Source: Dehalococcoidia bacterium
GTDB lineage: Bacteria; Chloroflexota; Dehalococcoidia; Lucifugimonadales; UBA3495
Assembly (NCBI GenBank): GCA_022823505.1
Contig: JAJEIA010000090.1
Location: 24,036-88,035, forward strand
DNA: 64,000 bases
Direction: 5' to 3'
The position numbers were made by a program, and so were the translations under genes. How positions within the stretch are numbered: the first letter of the stretch is position 1; each line of letters opens with the position of its first letter. This document shows, one piece after another, positions 19,989-29,920 of this stretch. The notes beneath the pieces were generated by a model that was not told the DNA's origin, did no database searches, and saw only the letters and a program-made list of their open reading frames with translations.

Positions 19989-20134
19989 GTTTACGCAGTT
20001 CGAAGTCATTCCCGCGGAAGCGGGAATCCAGTGGCCGAAATCGCTAACAGTGTTCCAGATTCGCTCACTGTTAAGTCAATGGATTCCTGCTTTTGCAGGA
20101 GTGACGGTTTTTGTAATTTCAAGGGCGTGACTCC
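19989..20134. repeat. MITE-like family B element, copy 1
   Basis: TTCGAAGTCATTCCCGCGGAAGCGGGAATCCAG...AATGGATTCCTGCTTTTGCAGGAGTGACGG...TGTAATTTCAAG matches the reverse complement of 22152..22296. Confidence 0.85.
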
Positions 20135-20400
20135 CATGACAGTTCCAACGATAGTGGGTACGCGTGAGTCCGGTGGTGTGGGTGGTGTGGGTTGGTCCAT
20201 CCTCACCTCGTCGTACAGTGGCCATGACCATGGTCGCCAACGCCCGGCCGGGATCGGATTGCCAATGTGATGTTATCGTCGCGAGCGACACGCGGTATAT
20301 ATTGGTTTTGCAGTGCAGATGGGCGATATGATGGACGGCGTAGCCTCAATGTCCGGGGTCAACCGGGTTTGACGACGTATGGGCCAGGAGCTCGATACAG

Positions 20401-21297
20401 GTGGTGGCCAGGCTTGTTCCCATGAATACTCCGATGCAGGGGAAAATCTGTCTCATAACCGGCGGCAGCGACGGCATCGGCTACGCGGCCTCCCGCGAAC
20501 TGGCCCGCATGGGAGCCAGGGTGGTCATCGTGGGCCGCAACGCCGCCAAGACCGAAGGCGCAGTCCGGCAGATCATCGCCGCTACGGGCAACCCGGCGGT
20601 GCAGTACCTGCTGGCCGACCTTTCGTCCCAACGTGAAGTGCGCCGCGTCGCCGCCGAGGCGATGGAGTTGACGCCCCATCTGGACGTGCTGCTGAACAAT
20701 GCCGGGGCCATCTTCCTGTCCGACCGGCGCAGCGCCGAGGGTTTCGAGATGACCTTCGCATTGAACCACCTGAGCTACTTCCTGCTGACCGGCCTGCTGC
20801 TGGAACACCTGCGAAAAGCGCCACGGGCCCGGATTGTCAACGTGTCCTCCTGCGCGCACAAGTCGCCGGGCCGGTTCCGGCTGGAAGACCTGCCCAAGCC
20901 TTCGGGCAATGGGGGATACGGAGCCTACAAACGCTCCAAGCTGTGCAACATTCTGTTCACCTACGAGCTGGCGCGGCGACTGGAAGGCGAGAACATCACG
21001 GCCAACGCCCTGCATCCCGGCCTGGTGCGGACCAACATCGCCCGCAACAACGGGTTGCTGGGTCGCGTGGTCAACTTCTTCATTGGAGTTCGCGGCATTG
21101 CCCCGGACAGGGGAGCGGAGACGCCGGTGTACCTGGCCGCGTCACCGGAGGTGGAAGGTGTGACCGGCAGGTATTTCGTGGACTGCCGCCCGGTGCCGTC
21201 TTCCAGCATCAGCTACGATGCGGAGCTGGCCGCCAGGCTGTGGGACATGAGCGCGTCCCTCACTCCCGCCGGCGATGCAGCGGCGCCGGCGTGCTGA
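20401..21297 (+). CDS. Short-chain dehydrogenase/reductase (retinol dehydrogenase-like)
   Basis: GKICLITGGSDGIGYAASRELARMGARVVIVGRN; NNAG; YxxxK motif YGAYKRSKL. ATG at 20422 is an alternative start. Confidence 0.93.
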   Translation: MVARLVPMNTPMQGKICLITGGSDGIGYAASRELARMGARVVIVGRNAAKTEGAVRQIIAATGNPAVQYLLADLSSQREVRRVAAEAMELTPHLDVLLNNAGAIFLSDRRSAEGFEMTFALNHLSYFLLTGLLLEHLRKAPRARIVNVSSCAHKSPGRFRLEDLPKPSGNGGYGAYKRSKLCNILFTYELARRLEGENITANALHPGLVRTNIARNNGLLGRVVNFFIGVRGIAPDRGAETPVYLAASPEVEGVTGRYFVDCRPVPSSSISYDAELAARLWDMSASLTPAGDAAAPAC

Positions 21298-21381
21298 TAG
21301 TTTCGGGGAGGGCCGTCGGTATAGCCGCGTTGTCTGCTGAACCCACCATTATGCCTCTGACCATGCGGCTGTTGGGAGGAA

Positions 21382-21885
21382 GTGAATCGGACTCCTTTCC
21401 GCTATCATTCGTTCGGTATCTTTATGCACGGCATCGCAGACCCGAGAGTCTACAGGAGGAATACCTTGGGAACATTGAACCCAGCAGAAGTGGATGAATT
21501 TCTGTCCCAGCCCCGAACGGCGCAGTTGGTCACCATGTATGCCACCGGCACTCCCCACGTGGCGCCGGTCTGGTTCCTTTGGGATAACGGTCGGGCTTTG
21601 GTGATGGCCGACAGATCGGCGGTCAAGGTGCGAAACATTCGCCGGAATTCCGCCGTGGCCCTATGCGTCCCCACCGCGGATCACCCCTATTCGTTTGTCA
21701 CCATCGAGGGCACGGCCGAGGTCACCGACGGCGGGCTGGATGACATGGTGCGCCGGACGTGCGTCCTGTACGAGGGCGAAGAGCGAGGCGCCGAGTTCGC
21801 TGCGGAACTTCTGGCGGACGAACGGTTGACCCTGATCGTCATTTCCCCGGGTCGTTTCCTGTCCTGGAAAGAGGATGAGGAGTGA
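21382..21885 (+). CDS. Pyridoxamine 5'-phosphate oxidase-like / flavin- or F420-binding protein
   Basis: FLSQPRTAQLVTMYATGTPHVAPVWFLWDNGRALVMADRSAVKVRNIRRNSAVALCV. Confidence 0.85.
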   Translation: MNRTPFRYHSFGIFMHGIADPRVYRRNTLGTLNPAEVDEFLSQPRTAQLVTMYATGTPHVAPVWFLWDNGRALVMADRSAVKVRNIRRNSAVALCVPTADHPYSFVTIEGTAEVTDGGLDDMVRRTCVLYEGEERGAEFAAELLADERLTLIVISPGRFLSWKEDEE

Positions 21886-22012
21886 GAAAGTATCCCAAGA
21901 CCCGGGCGTCATCCAATCCATCATTTCCCGGCCATGCCTACCCGACGCCCCCGGCTCGGCCTGCCCAGACCCTACAGCCCCTTGCGGCGTCCCGCGCCAA
22001 CACCCCGAAAGG

Positions 22013-22331
22013 CTGACGGGTACCCAGTTTGTCATCGCGAGGAGCGTAGCGACGTGGCGATCTCGTTCACGTGGCGGTGTCCGTTGCCCTGACGAGATTG
22101 CCGCCCCCATATCAAGTACGGGGTGACGCTGCTTCGCTGGCAATGACATAGGACTTACGCGCTTGAAATTACATACCTGTCATTCCTGCGAAAGCAGGAA
22201 TCCATTGACTTTATGGTGAACGAATCCGGAACACTGCTAAAGAATACGGCCGCTGGATTCCCGCTTCCGCGGGCATGACTTCGAAGCGCGTAAGTCTGAT
22301 GACAGTTCGTGTGAAACTGGATACGCGCGAG
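22013..22331. repeat. MITE-like family A element interrupted by a family B element
   Basis: Left end CTGACGGGTACCCAGTTTGTCATCGCGAGGAGCG, right end GTTCGTGTGAAACTGGATACGCGCGAG, as at 29624..29760. Confidence 0.75.
22152..22296. repeat. MITE-like family B element, copy 2, 13-bp perfect TIRs
   Basis: GACTTACGCGCTT (22152-22164) / AAGCGCGTAAGTC (22284-22296); flanked by ATGACA at 22143-22148 and 22299-22304. Confidence 0.85.
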
Positions 22332-22384
22332 TTGGGGATGATGTGGCGAGGGCCATCGAGGGTACCCGGTTTGCGGCGGGGAAA

Positions 22385-22496
22385 CGTCAGAGGAGGGATT
22401 TTCTGGATTTGGGGATTACCAGGATTGGAACCGTACCGCGCTGGGGCTCTCCCAATCCTGTCAAATCGTAAAATCCCGTGAAACCCGTTTCTGACG
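22385..22496. repeat. Palindromic stem-loop repeat (family C)
   Basis: CGTCAGA...CAGGATTGG / CCAATCCTG...TCTGACG inverted arms. Confidence 0.7.
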
Positions 22497-22707
22497 ATTC
22501 ACGAAAGCGCGTACGCATGAGGCGTCAGCCCGCTGCCCTTGCAAAGGGCATTCTGGTTAGCGCTGCCGGATCCATTTGCCGCCTGACCCTGGCGTGGTTA
22601 CAATGCCTCAATCGCGGATGCCCTGCTTTGCGCCCGTCGTCTCCGACGACTTTCCGCCCGGCGCGCACCCACCCAACCTGATTACCGTCAATGGAGAGTG
22701 ATTCGGT

Positions 22708-24081
22708 TTGAATACCGGCGTTTCGGACCTGACGACGTACCTGCGGGAGCAGTATCACTACGCCTGGCTCGTGGTCGGAATGGGCACCATGCTCCGGGTC
22801 ACCGCCAATTTCGTCAGCCAGGCTTTCGCCGTCATCCTCGTCGTCCTCCAGACCGACTTCGCCTGGGGCGTCACCGCCATCGTGCTGGCCCAGGTCTTCC
22901 GGAGCCTCGCCAGCGCTCTTTTGTCCCCGGCCTCCGGATGGGTCGGCGACCGCTATGGAGCGCGCAAGTCCCTGTTTGTTGCCGCCGCCCTCTATGTGGT
23001 CGGGATGCTGCTCCTCAGCACCGTGGAACAGATCTGGCAGCTGTACCTCTACTACAGCTTTGTATTGGGCCTGGCCCAGGCACTCTTCACGGTCAACATC
23101 CCCACCACCGTCGCCGCCTGGTTCAAGCGGAAACTGGGCGTTGCCGTCGGCATCCAGCAGTCCATCGGAGGCATGGGAGCATCGGTCACCGCCCCGGCCC
23201 TGGCGCTGCTGGTGGCCCTGACGGGCTGGCAGGTCGGTTTCTGGATCATCGCCGGCGTGGGCGGAGTAATCCTGTTCTCCCTGTTATTCTTCTTCCACAG
23301 CGAGCCCGCCGATCGCGGCCTGAAACCGCTGGGAGCCACCGACGACGAGCCGGCGCCGGCGCCGGTCAATGCCGCAACGGCGAAGTTGCGCAGCAAGGTC
23401 TTCCTGCAGCACGCCCGCCGGACCCGCGCCTTCTGGAACCTTCCCTTCATCCACTTCCTCGGCTGCATGGGCCACGCCATCGTCATCTGGCACGTGGTGT
23501 TCTTCGCAACCGAGCAGGGATTGTCCCTCACCGCGGCGGCCTGGACCGTTACCATCTACACCATGGCCAGCGTCAGCAGCCGCCTGTTCATACCGATCCT
23601 GGCCGACCGGTGGGGCGCCAAGGTAACGATGATTCTGCCCTATTTCCTGCAGGGCGTCACGGTCATAATGCTCTTCTGGGCCCAGAGCGTGTGGGAGTTC
23701 TATCTCTTCGCGGTCCTCTTCGGCATCGGGTTTGGCGGGGAGATGTCCGCCTTCCTCATCGCCAACCGCCAGTACTATGGCATGGGACCGGTGCGGTCGA
23801 TCTTCGGATTCCAGCATCTCGGGTCCGGCTTCGGCATGGCGCTCGGAGGACTCGTCGGCGGCGTGATCTATGACTTCAGGAATGCCGAAGTACCCGTGCG
23901 GTATCTTGGTTTCATCGACGTCGGCGGGGGCTCCTACGACCTCGCCTGGACCATCTCCATCGCCGCCAGTCTCGCCGGAGTGATCTTCATCCTGCTGTTG
24001 GAATCGTCCTCCCGCGTCCTCATCCCCGACTGGGAAGAGTCCTTGCCGGCCGAGGGCCAGACCTCGCCCGCGGCTACGTGA
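22708..24081 (+). CDS. MFS transporter
   Basis: About 12 hydrophobic segments; SPASGWVGDRYGARKSLFVAAALYVVGMLLL. Confidence 0.9.
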   Translation: MNTGVSDLTTYLREQYHYAWLVVGMGTMLRVTANFVSQAFAVILVVLQTDFAWGVTAIVLAQVFRSLASALLSPASGWVGDRYGARKSLFVAAALYVVGMLLLSTVEQIWQLYLYYSFVLGLAQALFTVNIPTTVAAWFKRKLGVAVGIQQSIGGMGASVTAPALALLVALTGWQVGFWIIAGVGGVILFSLLFFFHSEPADRGLKPLGATDDEPAPAPVNAATAKLRSKVFLQHARRTRAFWNLPFIHFLGCMGHAIVIWHVVFFATEQGLSLTAAAWTVTIYTMASVSSRLFIPILADRWGAKVTMILPYFLQGVTVIMLFWAQSVWEFYLFAVLFGIGFGGEMSAFLIANRQYYGMGPVRSIFGFQHLGSGFGMALGGLVGGVIYDFRNAEVPVRYLGFIDVGGGSYDLAWTISIAASLAGVIFILLLESSSRVLIPDWEESLPAEGQTSPAAT

Positions 24082-24094
24082 CCGGTGGTCGGGG

Positions 24095-25432
24095 TCAGCC
24101 CGAGACCCCGGCCGGTTCCCGGGAATGCGTCGGAGACGGCGCCCGCGGCGGTTTGGCGGCCAGCGCCAGGATCCCGGCCAGGAACACGGCCACGGCGAAG
24201 AACGTGAACGGGATCCGGTAGCTGTCGAAATAGTCGAACATGAACCCGGCGATAACCGGCCCCAGCGCCTGTCCGCCCACCTGCACCGACATGGTCAGCC
24301 CCCGGATCGTTCCCAGGTTCTGGCGTCCGTAGTAGTCCGCCCACACCAGCCGTATCAGCAGGTGCAGGCCGCCGACGCCGAACCCGACCCCCGCCGCCGA
24401 GATTATCTCCGGCAGCAGCCAGTCGCTCATCACCGTTCCCGCCGTGGCCAGCGCCACGACGAACGCGGCGGACATCATGAGGAACCGGATGGGCATCCGC
24501 CGCGCCAGGGCCGCCCAGAACAGGCTCGCCGGCATTTGCGCCAGGGCGAACGTGCTCGCGCTCATCGCGGCAAATCGGGGGTCAACTCCCTGGTTGATGT
24601 AGTGGGAGACCTGGTGCAGACTCACCCCCGCCTGGACCATCATCCCGGCGCCGGAAAAGATCGCCAGGATCCAAAACGCCTGGGTTCGCAGCGCCTGCCC
24701 CACCGTGAAGTTGATCTCGGTAAAGCCGCCCGGGTTGCCGGAACCCGGGGCGGCGTCGGCACCCTGGCCGGCCGGGTCTCCGCGGGCCGGCGCCGGGTCG
24801 GGTTCCAACCCCATGTCCTCCGGGCGCCGCGCCAGAAGCAGCAGCGATGGAACAACCCCCAGCGCCAGCGTGAGTACGCCCAGGGTGACCCACGCCGTGC
24901 GCCAGTCGTACCCGGTGATGATCAGCTGCATCGCCCAGGGCACGATGGCCAGGCCGGCCCCCTTGGCGACCGCGTCCACGGCCAGCCCCAGGGGACGCCG
25001 CCGGATGAACCAGTTGCTGACCGCCGTGGGCAGCCCGATCTCCATCGGCCCGGAGAAGATCATCCGCCCGGGAACGTACAGGAAATAAAAGGCCAGTGGA
25101 TGGGTGACGAAGGCCAGCCCGATGGCCAGGACCCCGGTGGCGAGCGAACCCATCCCCAGGATGACTCCGGCTCCGTACCGGTCCAGCCATCTGCCCACGA
25201 TGGGCGAGATGAAGACCGCGACCAGTCCGCCCAGGCTGACCGCGCCGGAGAACATCCCCACTGACCAGCCCATGGACTGGGTCATGGGAACCACGAACAC
25301 CGAAAGGGTCGCCACCGCCATCACGGTCCGGGTGGACAGGCTCAGCGCCACCCCGTTCCCGGCGATAACCCAGCCGTAGTAGAAGGGCAGGGCGTGGGCC
25401 AGCCGCGTCCGCAAGACGGTGGCACCGGTCAT
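24095..25432 (-). CDS. MFS transporter
   Basis: FYYGWVIAGNGVALSLSTRTVM...ISPIVGRWLDRYGAGVILGMGSLATGVLAIGLAFV. Confidence 0.9.
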   Translation of the reverse strand: MTGATVLRTRLAHALPFYYGWVIAGNGVALSLSTRTVMAVATLSVFVVPMTQSMGWSVGMFSGAVSLGGLVAVFISPIVGRWLDRYGAGVILGMGSLATGVLAIGLAFVTHPLAFYFLYVPGRMIFSGPMEIGLPTAVSNWFIRRRPLGLAVDAVAKGAGLAIVPWAMQLIITGYDWRTAWVTLGVLTLALGVVPSLLLLARRPEDMGLEPDPAPARGDPAGQGADAAPGSGNPGGFTEINFTVGQALRTQAFWILAIFSGAGMMVQAGVSLHQVSHYINQGVDPRFAAMSASTFALAQMPASLFWAALARRMPIRFLMMSAAFVVALATAGTVMSDWLLPEIISAAGVGFGVGGLHLLIRLVWADYYGRQNLGTIRGLTMSVQVGGQALGPVIAGFMFDYFDSYRIPFTFFAVAVFLAGILALAAKPPRAPSPTHSREPAGVSG

Positions 25433-25721
25433 CGCACGACCCCGTGATCTGGCCGTTTCACGGCAGTGCGACGCACGGCGGGGCCGGGCCAGCGCCGGTC
25501 TTCCCGGCTATTGATACAAACACCTCCGGTTGCAGCCCGTGTCCCAACCGGACTTCACTGGGCCGCTTCGCTGGGGCGTGTTGCGCCAGCGAACTGAAAA
25601 ACCCCGTTTGCTGAGCATCCCATCACGCGTACCTGCTTCGTGTTGAGGGGTTGAACAAGGCCGTTCTCTCCGGGTGGCGATTGGGTTATCCGTCACATTC
25701 CGGCCTTTGGGACAATTCAAC

Positions 25722-25919
25722 TCACCGGGCATCAATGGTCGCAACGGTCACCGCCGCCCCGGCTGGCGGGTCGGGCGCGATGGAGACCGACGCGGGGCCC
25801 AGCCCCGATGGAGCGTGGCCCACCGGACGGTTCAGCCAGCCCGACCACAGGAATACGATGAAGATCAGCAACGCCATGGCGACCACCACCGACAGCGCCA
25901 GGCAACCGAAGCGTGCCAT
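25722..25919 (-). CDS. Possible single-pass membrane small protein
   Basis: MARFGCLALSVVVAMALLIFIVFLWSGWLNRPVG...; same strand directly downstream of the CocE gene. Confidence 0.4.
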   Translation of the reverse strand: MARFGCLALSVVVAMALLIFIVFLWSGWLNRPVGHAPSGLGPASVSIAPDPPAGAAVTVATIDAR

Positions 25920-25946
25920 TGATCGTTGGGAATTACGGGGACGGGG

Positions 25947-27704
25947 CTACGAAGCCGGAATGACGGGCAGCCGCACCCGCGACGGATACTGCTCGTTGTG
26001 CATGATGGTCTGGATCGCCGGCACACACTCCGTGGCCGCCCAGGGGTCGCCGCCGGTGTTGAAGTTGCGGTCGAATCTGGGGAAGTTGCTGCTGCTGATG
26101 TCCAGCCGGATCCGGTGCCCGGCCTTGAACACGTTGCTGGTCGCCACCAGGTCGATGGTGTATTCCTCCACCGCCCCCGGGGTGACCGGCACCGCCTCAT
26201 CCGTGCCCTTCCGGTAGCGGCCCCGCATGATGCCGTCGGTGAGCGCCCGGGCTGCGCCGCACGGCTCCACGTCCACCAGCTTGGCCGTGAAGTCCGTATC
26301 CGCGCCGGTGGTCGCCGCGAACAGCGTCACCGTCACCGGGCCGGTCACCTCCTGGTCCTCGGCCAGCGGCGGCGTGGTGTAGCACAACACGTCGCTGCGC
26401 CCCTCGATAAGCTGCTGGTCGTATGCGCCCCCGGGCACAAAGGACGGCCCGCAGCACAGGGCCCCTCCCCGGGTGGGCACCGGGTCTCGCGGGTCGTACA
26501 GGAACACGTCCGGCGCCTGGTCGCCCGGCGCCTCCGCCGACAGCGCGCCGTCTCCCGACGACGTGTTGGCCTTGCCCGCGCTGTGCAGGTAGTAGTCCGT
26601 GTACTGCGCCCGCGCCGGCGGCCATTCCTGCTCGTCCCGCCACTCGTTGGCGCCCATCACGAAGATGCGGACCGGCGCTCCGTCGTTGGCGCCGTTCGCC
26701 TCGCCCTTCAGCCAGTGGTCGAACCACTTCAGCTGGATGCCGTCGGTGTCGATGGCCGGCCCGGCCGCGCCCAGCCCGAAAAAGAACTCGCCGGAGATCT
26801 CGCCGAATGGCCCGTGGTGCCACGGCCCGACGATCAATCGCTGTCCGTCCCGCACGGTCGCATCTGCCGCCTTGTCCCGCATCCCCACGAAGTTGCGCAA
26901 CGTGCCCAGCAGGAAGATGTCGTGCCAGCCGCCGATGTGCAGCGCCGGCGTGGTGATGTGCGGGTAGTGGTCCTCGATGCGCCAGCGCTTCCAGTACTCG
27001 TCGCTGCTGGAGTGCTTGATCCAGTCATAGAAGTACCCGGCCAGCGGCTCCTTCAGGTGCGGCAGGTCCACGATGGGCTGGTGGCGGAAGGCGCAATCCA
27101 ACTCGTTGAACGCCGCCAGCAGACCCTCGCGAGTCCCGTCGGGAACGTCGTGGCGGCTGCTGATCGCGTTCATGTTGGCCATGGTCAGCTGACGCATGGT
27201 CCACGACAGGGCGAAGCCCCAGGCCAGCGCGCCGCCCTGGTAGGTCCAGCCCTCGTAGTAGTCCGAGGCAGTGATTCCCGGAGCGATGCAGGTCAGGGCC
27301 GGCGGGTTGGTGATGGCGCACAACCACTGGGTCGCGCCGACGTAGGAGCGCCCGAACATGCCGACCTTGCCCGTGCTCCAGGGCTGGTCCGCGCACCAGG
27401 CCACGGTGTCGTAGCCGTCGTTGGGTTCGTCCAGGAACGGGTAGAACTCGCCCTCCGAGGCGTAGCGGCCGCGCGTGTCCTGGATCACCACCGCGTAACC
27501 GTGGGACACGGCCCGCATCACGTCCAGGCCGCCGCCCACCCCCTGGAACTTGTCGTATGGCGTGCGCTGCAGCAGCACGGGCATCGGATCGGCCACGTCC
27601 GGGCGGTACACGTCGGCGTAGAGGGTGACGCCGTCCCGCATCCTGACCGGCACGCCGAATTCGCTGCGGAGCGCGGTGTAAGGGCCCATCAACTCAGCTG
27701 GCAT
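25947..27704 (-). CDS. CocE/NonD family hydrolase (X-Pro dipeptidyl-peptidase S15 type)
   Basis: VPVRMRDGVTLYADVYRPD, GKVGMFGRSYVGATQW, C-terminal jelly-roll DFTAKLVDVEPCGAARALTDGIMRGRYR. Confidence 0.93.
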   Translation of the reverse strand: MPAELMGPYTALRSEFGVPVRMRDGVTLYADVYRPDVADPMPVLLQRTPYDKFQGVGGGLDVMRAVSHGYAVVIQDTRGRYASEGEFYPFLDEPNDGYDTVAWCADQPWSTGKVGMFGRSYVGATQWLCAITNPPALTCIAPGITASDYYEGWTYQGGALAWGFALSWTMRQLTMANMNAISSRHDVPDGTREGLLAAFNELDCAFRHQPIVDLPHLKEPLAGYFYDWIKHSSSDEYWKRWRIEDHYPHITTPALHIGGWHDIFLLGTLRNFVGMRDKAADATVRDGQRLIVGPWHHGPFGEISGEFFFGLGAAGPAIDTDGIQLKWFDHWLKGEANGANDGAPVRIFVMGANEWRDEQEWPPARAQYTDYYLHSAGKANTSSGDGALSAEAPGDQAPDVFLYDPRDPVPTRGGALCCGPSFVPGGAYDQQLIEGRSDVLCYTTPPLAEDQEVTGPVTVTLFAATTGADTDFTAKLVDVEPCGAARALTDGIMRGRYRKGTDEAVPVTPGAVEEYTIDLVATSNVFKAGHRIRLDISSSNFPRFDRNFNTGGDPWAATECVPAIQTIMHNEQYPSRVRLPVIPAS

Positions 27705-27813
27705 AACGTCACCTCCTGTTTGGCGACATTATACACAGCGAGACCGCACGCTCCGCGATCCGTCATCGCCCTCTCGAGTATTCGGACGCGCCGGGTTTCT
27801 TCGTAGAGAACAC

Positions 27814-27910
27814 GTGGTTCCTGCGAAAGCAGGACCCAGAAGCCCCGGCCGACGGGAACGGTGAGAACCGGCAGGGAGTTCCTGGATACCGGCTTTCGCC
27901 GGTATGACGG
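27814..27910. repeat. Degenerate family B-like element
   Basis: TTCCTGCGAAAGCAGGACCCAGAAG...CTGGATACCGGCTTTCGCCGGTATGACGG. Confidence 0.5.
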
Positions 27911-27945
27911 TTTCGGTGTTGAGCGGCTGCCTGGCAGATCTGCGC

Positions 27946-28632
27946 TTACTGCGTCCGGAACTGGGGAGCCATCAGTCCCACCTGCAGCGAAGGCGGCAGG
28001 TTGTTGCGCGTCACCTGCATCCGGCCCTGGGCCTGCAGACTTCCCTCGGCGACTCCCAACTCCCGCAGGAACGTCTCCGGCCCTTCCGGCTCCACGGCCG
28101 AGGGTTCTCGCTCGGCCCGGTAGTGCATGGGGATGAGCCAGCGCGCGTCAAGCTGCTGCGCCATCTGGTTGATCGCCCGGTACGACAGCAGGTTGTGGTC
28201 GGAGCCGCCGGCCGGCGCCAGCACCACCTCCGCCGGCCCGATCAGGTCGATCTGCTGCGCCGTCAGCGGCTGGGTGATGTTCCCCAGGTGGCACACGTTG
28301 ATCCCGTCCAGCGCGATGGCGAACGCCACGTTGCGTTTGCTGCGCGGCGTGCCCTCGGGGAGCGGAGTCATAACCGCGCGGATGGTGATCCCCTGGAACT
28401 CGTACTCGCCCGGGGTGTCGAACACGCGCGGCTGCCCGACAACCTCGCCGGCGCTGTTGTGCATGGGGTCGTCGTGGCTCACCGTGACGCCCACCGCGTC
28501 CACCATCTGTCTCGGGTCGATCTGCACACCCAGGCCGCCCACGCCGGAGGCGTAGGGATCGGTGATGATCGACAGCCCGGCGTTTGTCGACCGCAGCCTG
28601 AAGCAGGCGTGTCCCAGCCAGTAGATGTCCAT
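27946..28632 (-). CDS. MBL fold metal-dependent hydrolase (UlaG/YtkL-like)
   Basis: MDIYWLGHACFRLRSTNAGLSIITDPYASGVG, TVSHDDPMHN, ALDGINVCHLGNITQPL. Confidence 0.9.
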   Translation of the reverse strand: MDIYWLGHACFRLRSTNAGLSIITDPYASGVGGLGVQIDPRQMVDAVGVTVSHDDPMHNSAGEVVGQPRVFDTPGEYEFQGITIRAVMTPLPEGTPRSKRNVAFAIALDGINVCHLGNITQPLTAQQIDLIGPAEVVLAPAGGSDHNLLSYRAINQMAQQLDARWLIPMHYRAEREPSAVEPEGPETFLRELGVAEGSLQAQGRMQVTRNNLPPSLQVGLMAPQFRTQ

Positions 28633-28644
28633 GGATTCCTGTGG

Positions 28645-29301
28645 TTACTCGTCGTCCGGGTCAGTTTTCAATGTGAACCGGTCCAGCAGCGCCCATCCGG
28701 CCGGCACCGCCAGGCTCGCCACGATGAGCTTTGCGAGGTCGCCGGCGACGAAGGGGAGCAGGCCGCACTGCCACAGGTTGGCGCAGCCCCAGGCCTCTGC
28801 CACGTTGGCCGGCAGGAAGAGGTTCAGCTGGATCAGGCCCGGCACGTAGAGCACGGCGTTGCCCAGCAGCATGGCCGCCAGGATCCAGGGACGGCGGTTC
28901 CATCCGCGCTGGCACAGCCAGCCCACCAACGCCGCCGCGGGTATGAAGCCGACGATGTATCCGCCGGACGGGAGGAGCCAGAACCAGCCGGAAGCTCCGC
29001 CGGCGAAGAACGGTAGGAACGCTCCTTCAATCGCGTAGAGCGCCAGCGCCAACCCGCCGCGCCAGCCACCCAGCATCGCGCCCACCAACAGGACGGCGAA
29101 GGTCTGCCCGGTGATGGGAACGGGAGTGAACCCCAGCGGTATCTTGATCTGCGCGAACAGCGCCACCAGCAGGCTGCCGGCAACGATCAGGGCCACATCC
29201 CTGGCGATACGGCGGGCGCCGACCGATTGGGGCAGGATGAGGTCCGCCAGGGTGCCCGGCAGCGGCGTGGATGGGAGGGGAACGGCGGTTCGCGTTTGCA
29301 T
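28645..29301 (-). CDS. bioY: Biotin transporter BioY
   Basis: PLGFTPVPITGQTFAVLLVGAMLGGWRGGLALALYAIEGAFLPFFAGG. Confidence 0.93.
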   Translation of the reverse strand: MQTRTAVPLPSTPLPGTLADLILPQSVGARRIARDVALIVAGSLLVALFAQIKIPLGFTPVPITGQTFAVLLVGAMLGGWRGGLALALYAIEGAFLPFFAGGASGWFWLLPSGGYIVGFIPAAALVGWLCQRGWNRRPWILAAMLLGNAVLYVPGLIQLNLFLPANVAEAWGCANLWQCGLLPFVAGDLAKLIVASLAVPAGWALLDRFTLKTDPDDE

Positions 29302-29623
29302 TGCCCTAATATCGTACCACCAGCCCCGTGCTCCTCAAACGGAAGGGCCGGCGCGTATCATTCCATTTTCCGGCACGCATGACTGTTGCACCCGGGGTCC
29401 GGCAGTGGCCGCAGGGCAATTGCGTCTCAATCAGCGATGGCGTCGGAGCCGAAATTGGCAGCAACGAACGGTGAATTTTACCGGGATAAACAGGATACAC
29501 GGGATGGACAGGATGATTCGATGCGGAGGTTTTGAGTGATGGGAGGGTTCCCGGGAATTCTAGGCGCGGAGAAGTCTGCGCGTTATCGCCCACCAGGATA
29601 CAGTCCGGGCGATGGTACCGAAT

Positions 29624-29760
29624 CTCACGCGTACCCGGTTTGTCATCGTGAGGAGCGCAGCGACGTGGCGATCTCGTTCCCGCGGCGGCGCTTGTTGCCC
29701 TGACGCGATTGCCGCGCCGCGCTCGCAATCGCAGTTCGTGTGAAACTGGGTACGCGCGAG
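29624..29760. repeat. MITE-like family A element with 18-bp TIRs and 10-bp direct-repeat target duplication
   Basis: TIR CTCACGCGTACCCGGTTT / AAACTGGGTACGCGCGAG (16/18 match); GGTACCGAAT at 29614-29623 and 29761-29770. Confidence 0.85.
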
Positions 29761-29920
29761 GGTACCGAATTTGTTGAAGATTCGATTGCCCTGGTTGCCG
29801 CCGTACCTTCTCGCGTAGTCCGACAATACGTTGCGCGCAATCGCTGTGCGCTGGAAAGTGTCTGGAATATAATTGCGTGTATCTGTCACAACCACCAGGT
29901 CAAATAAAAGGCAATAGGCG

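Noticed and set aside
25565-25600. Hairpin TTCGCTGG...CCAGCGAA near the start side of the second MFS gene
   Set aside because: No T tract and no second copy seen; too little support to call a terminator or element.
25926-27806. 626-aa plus-strand ORF over the CocE gene
   Set aside because: Antisense shadow with biased composition; the minus strand has a clear CocE protein.
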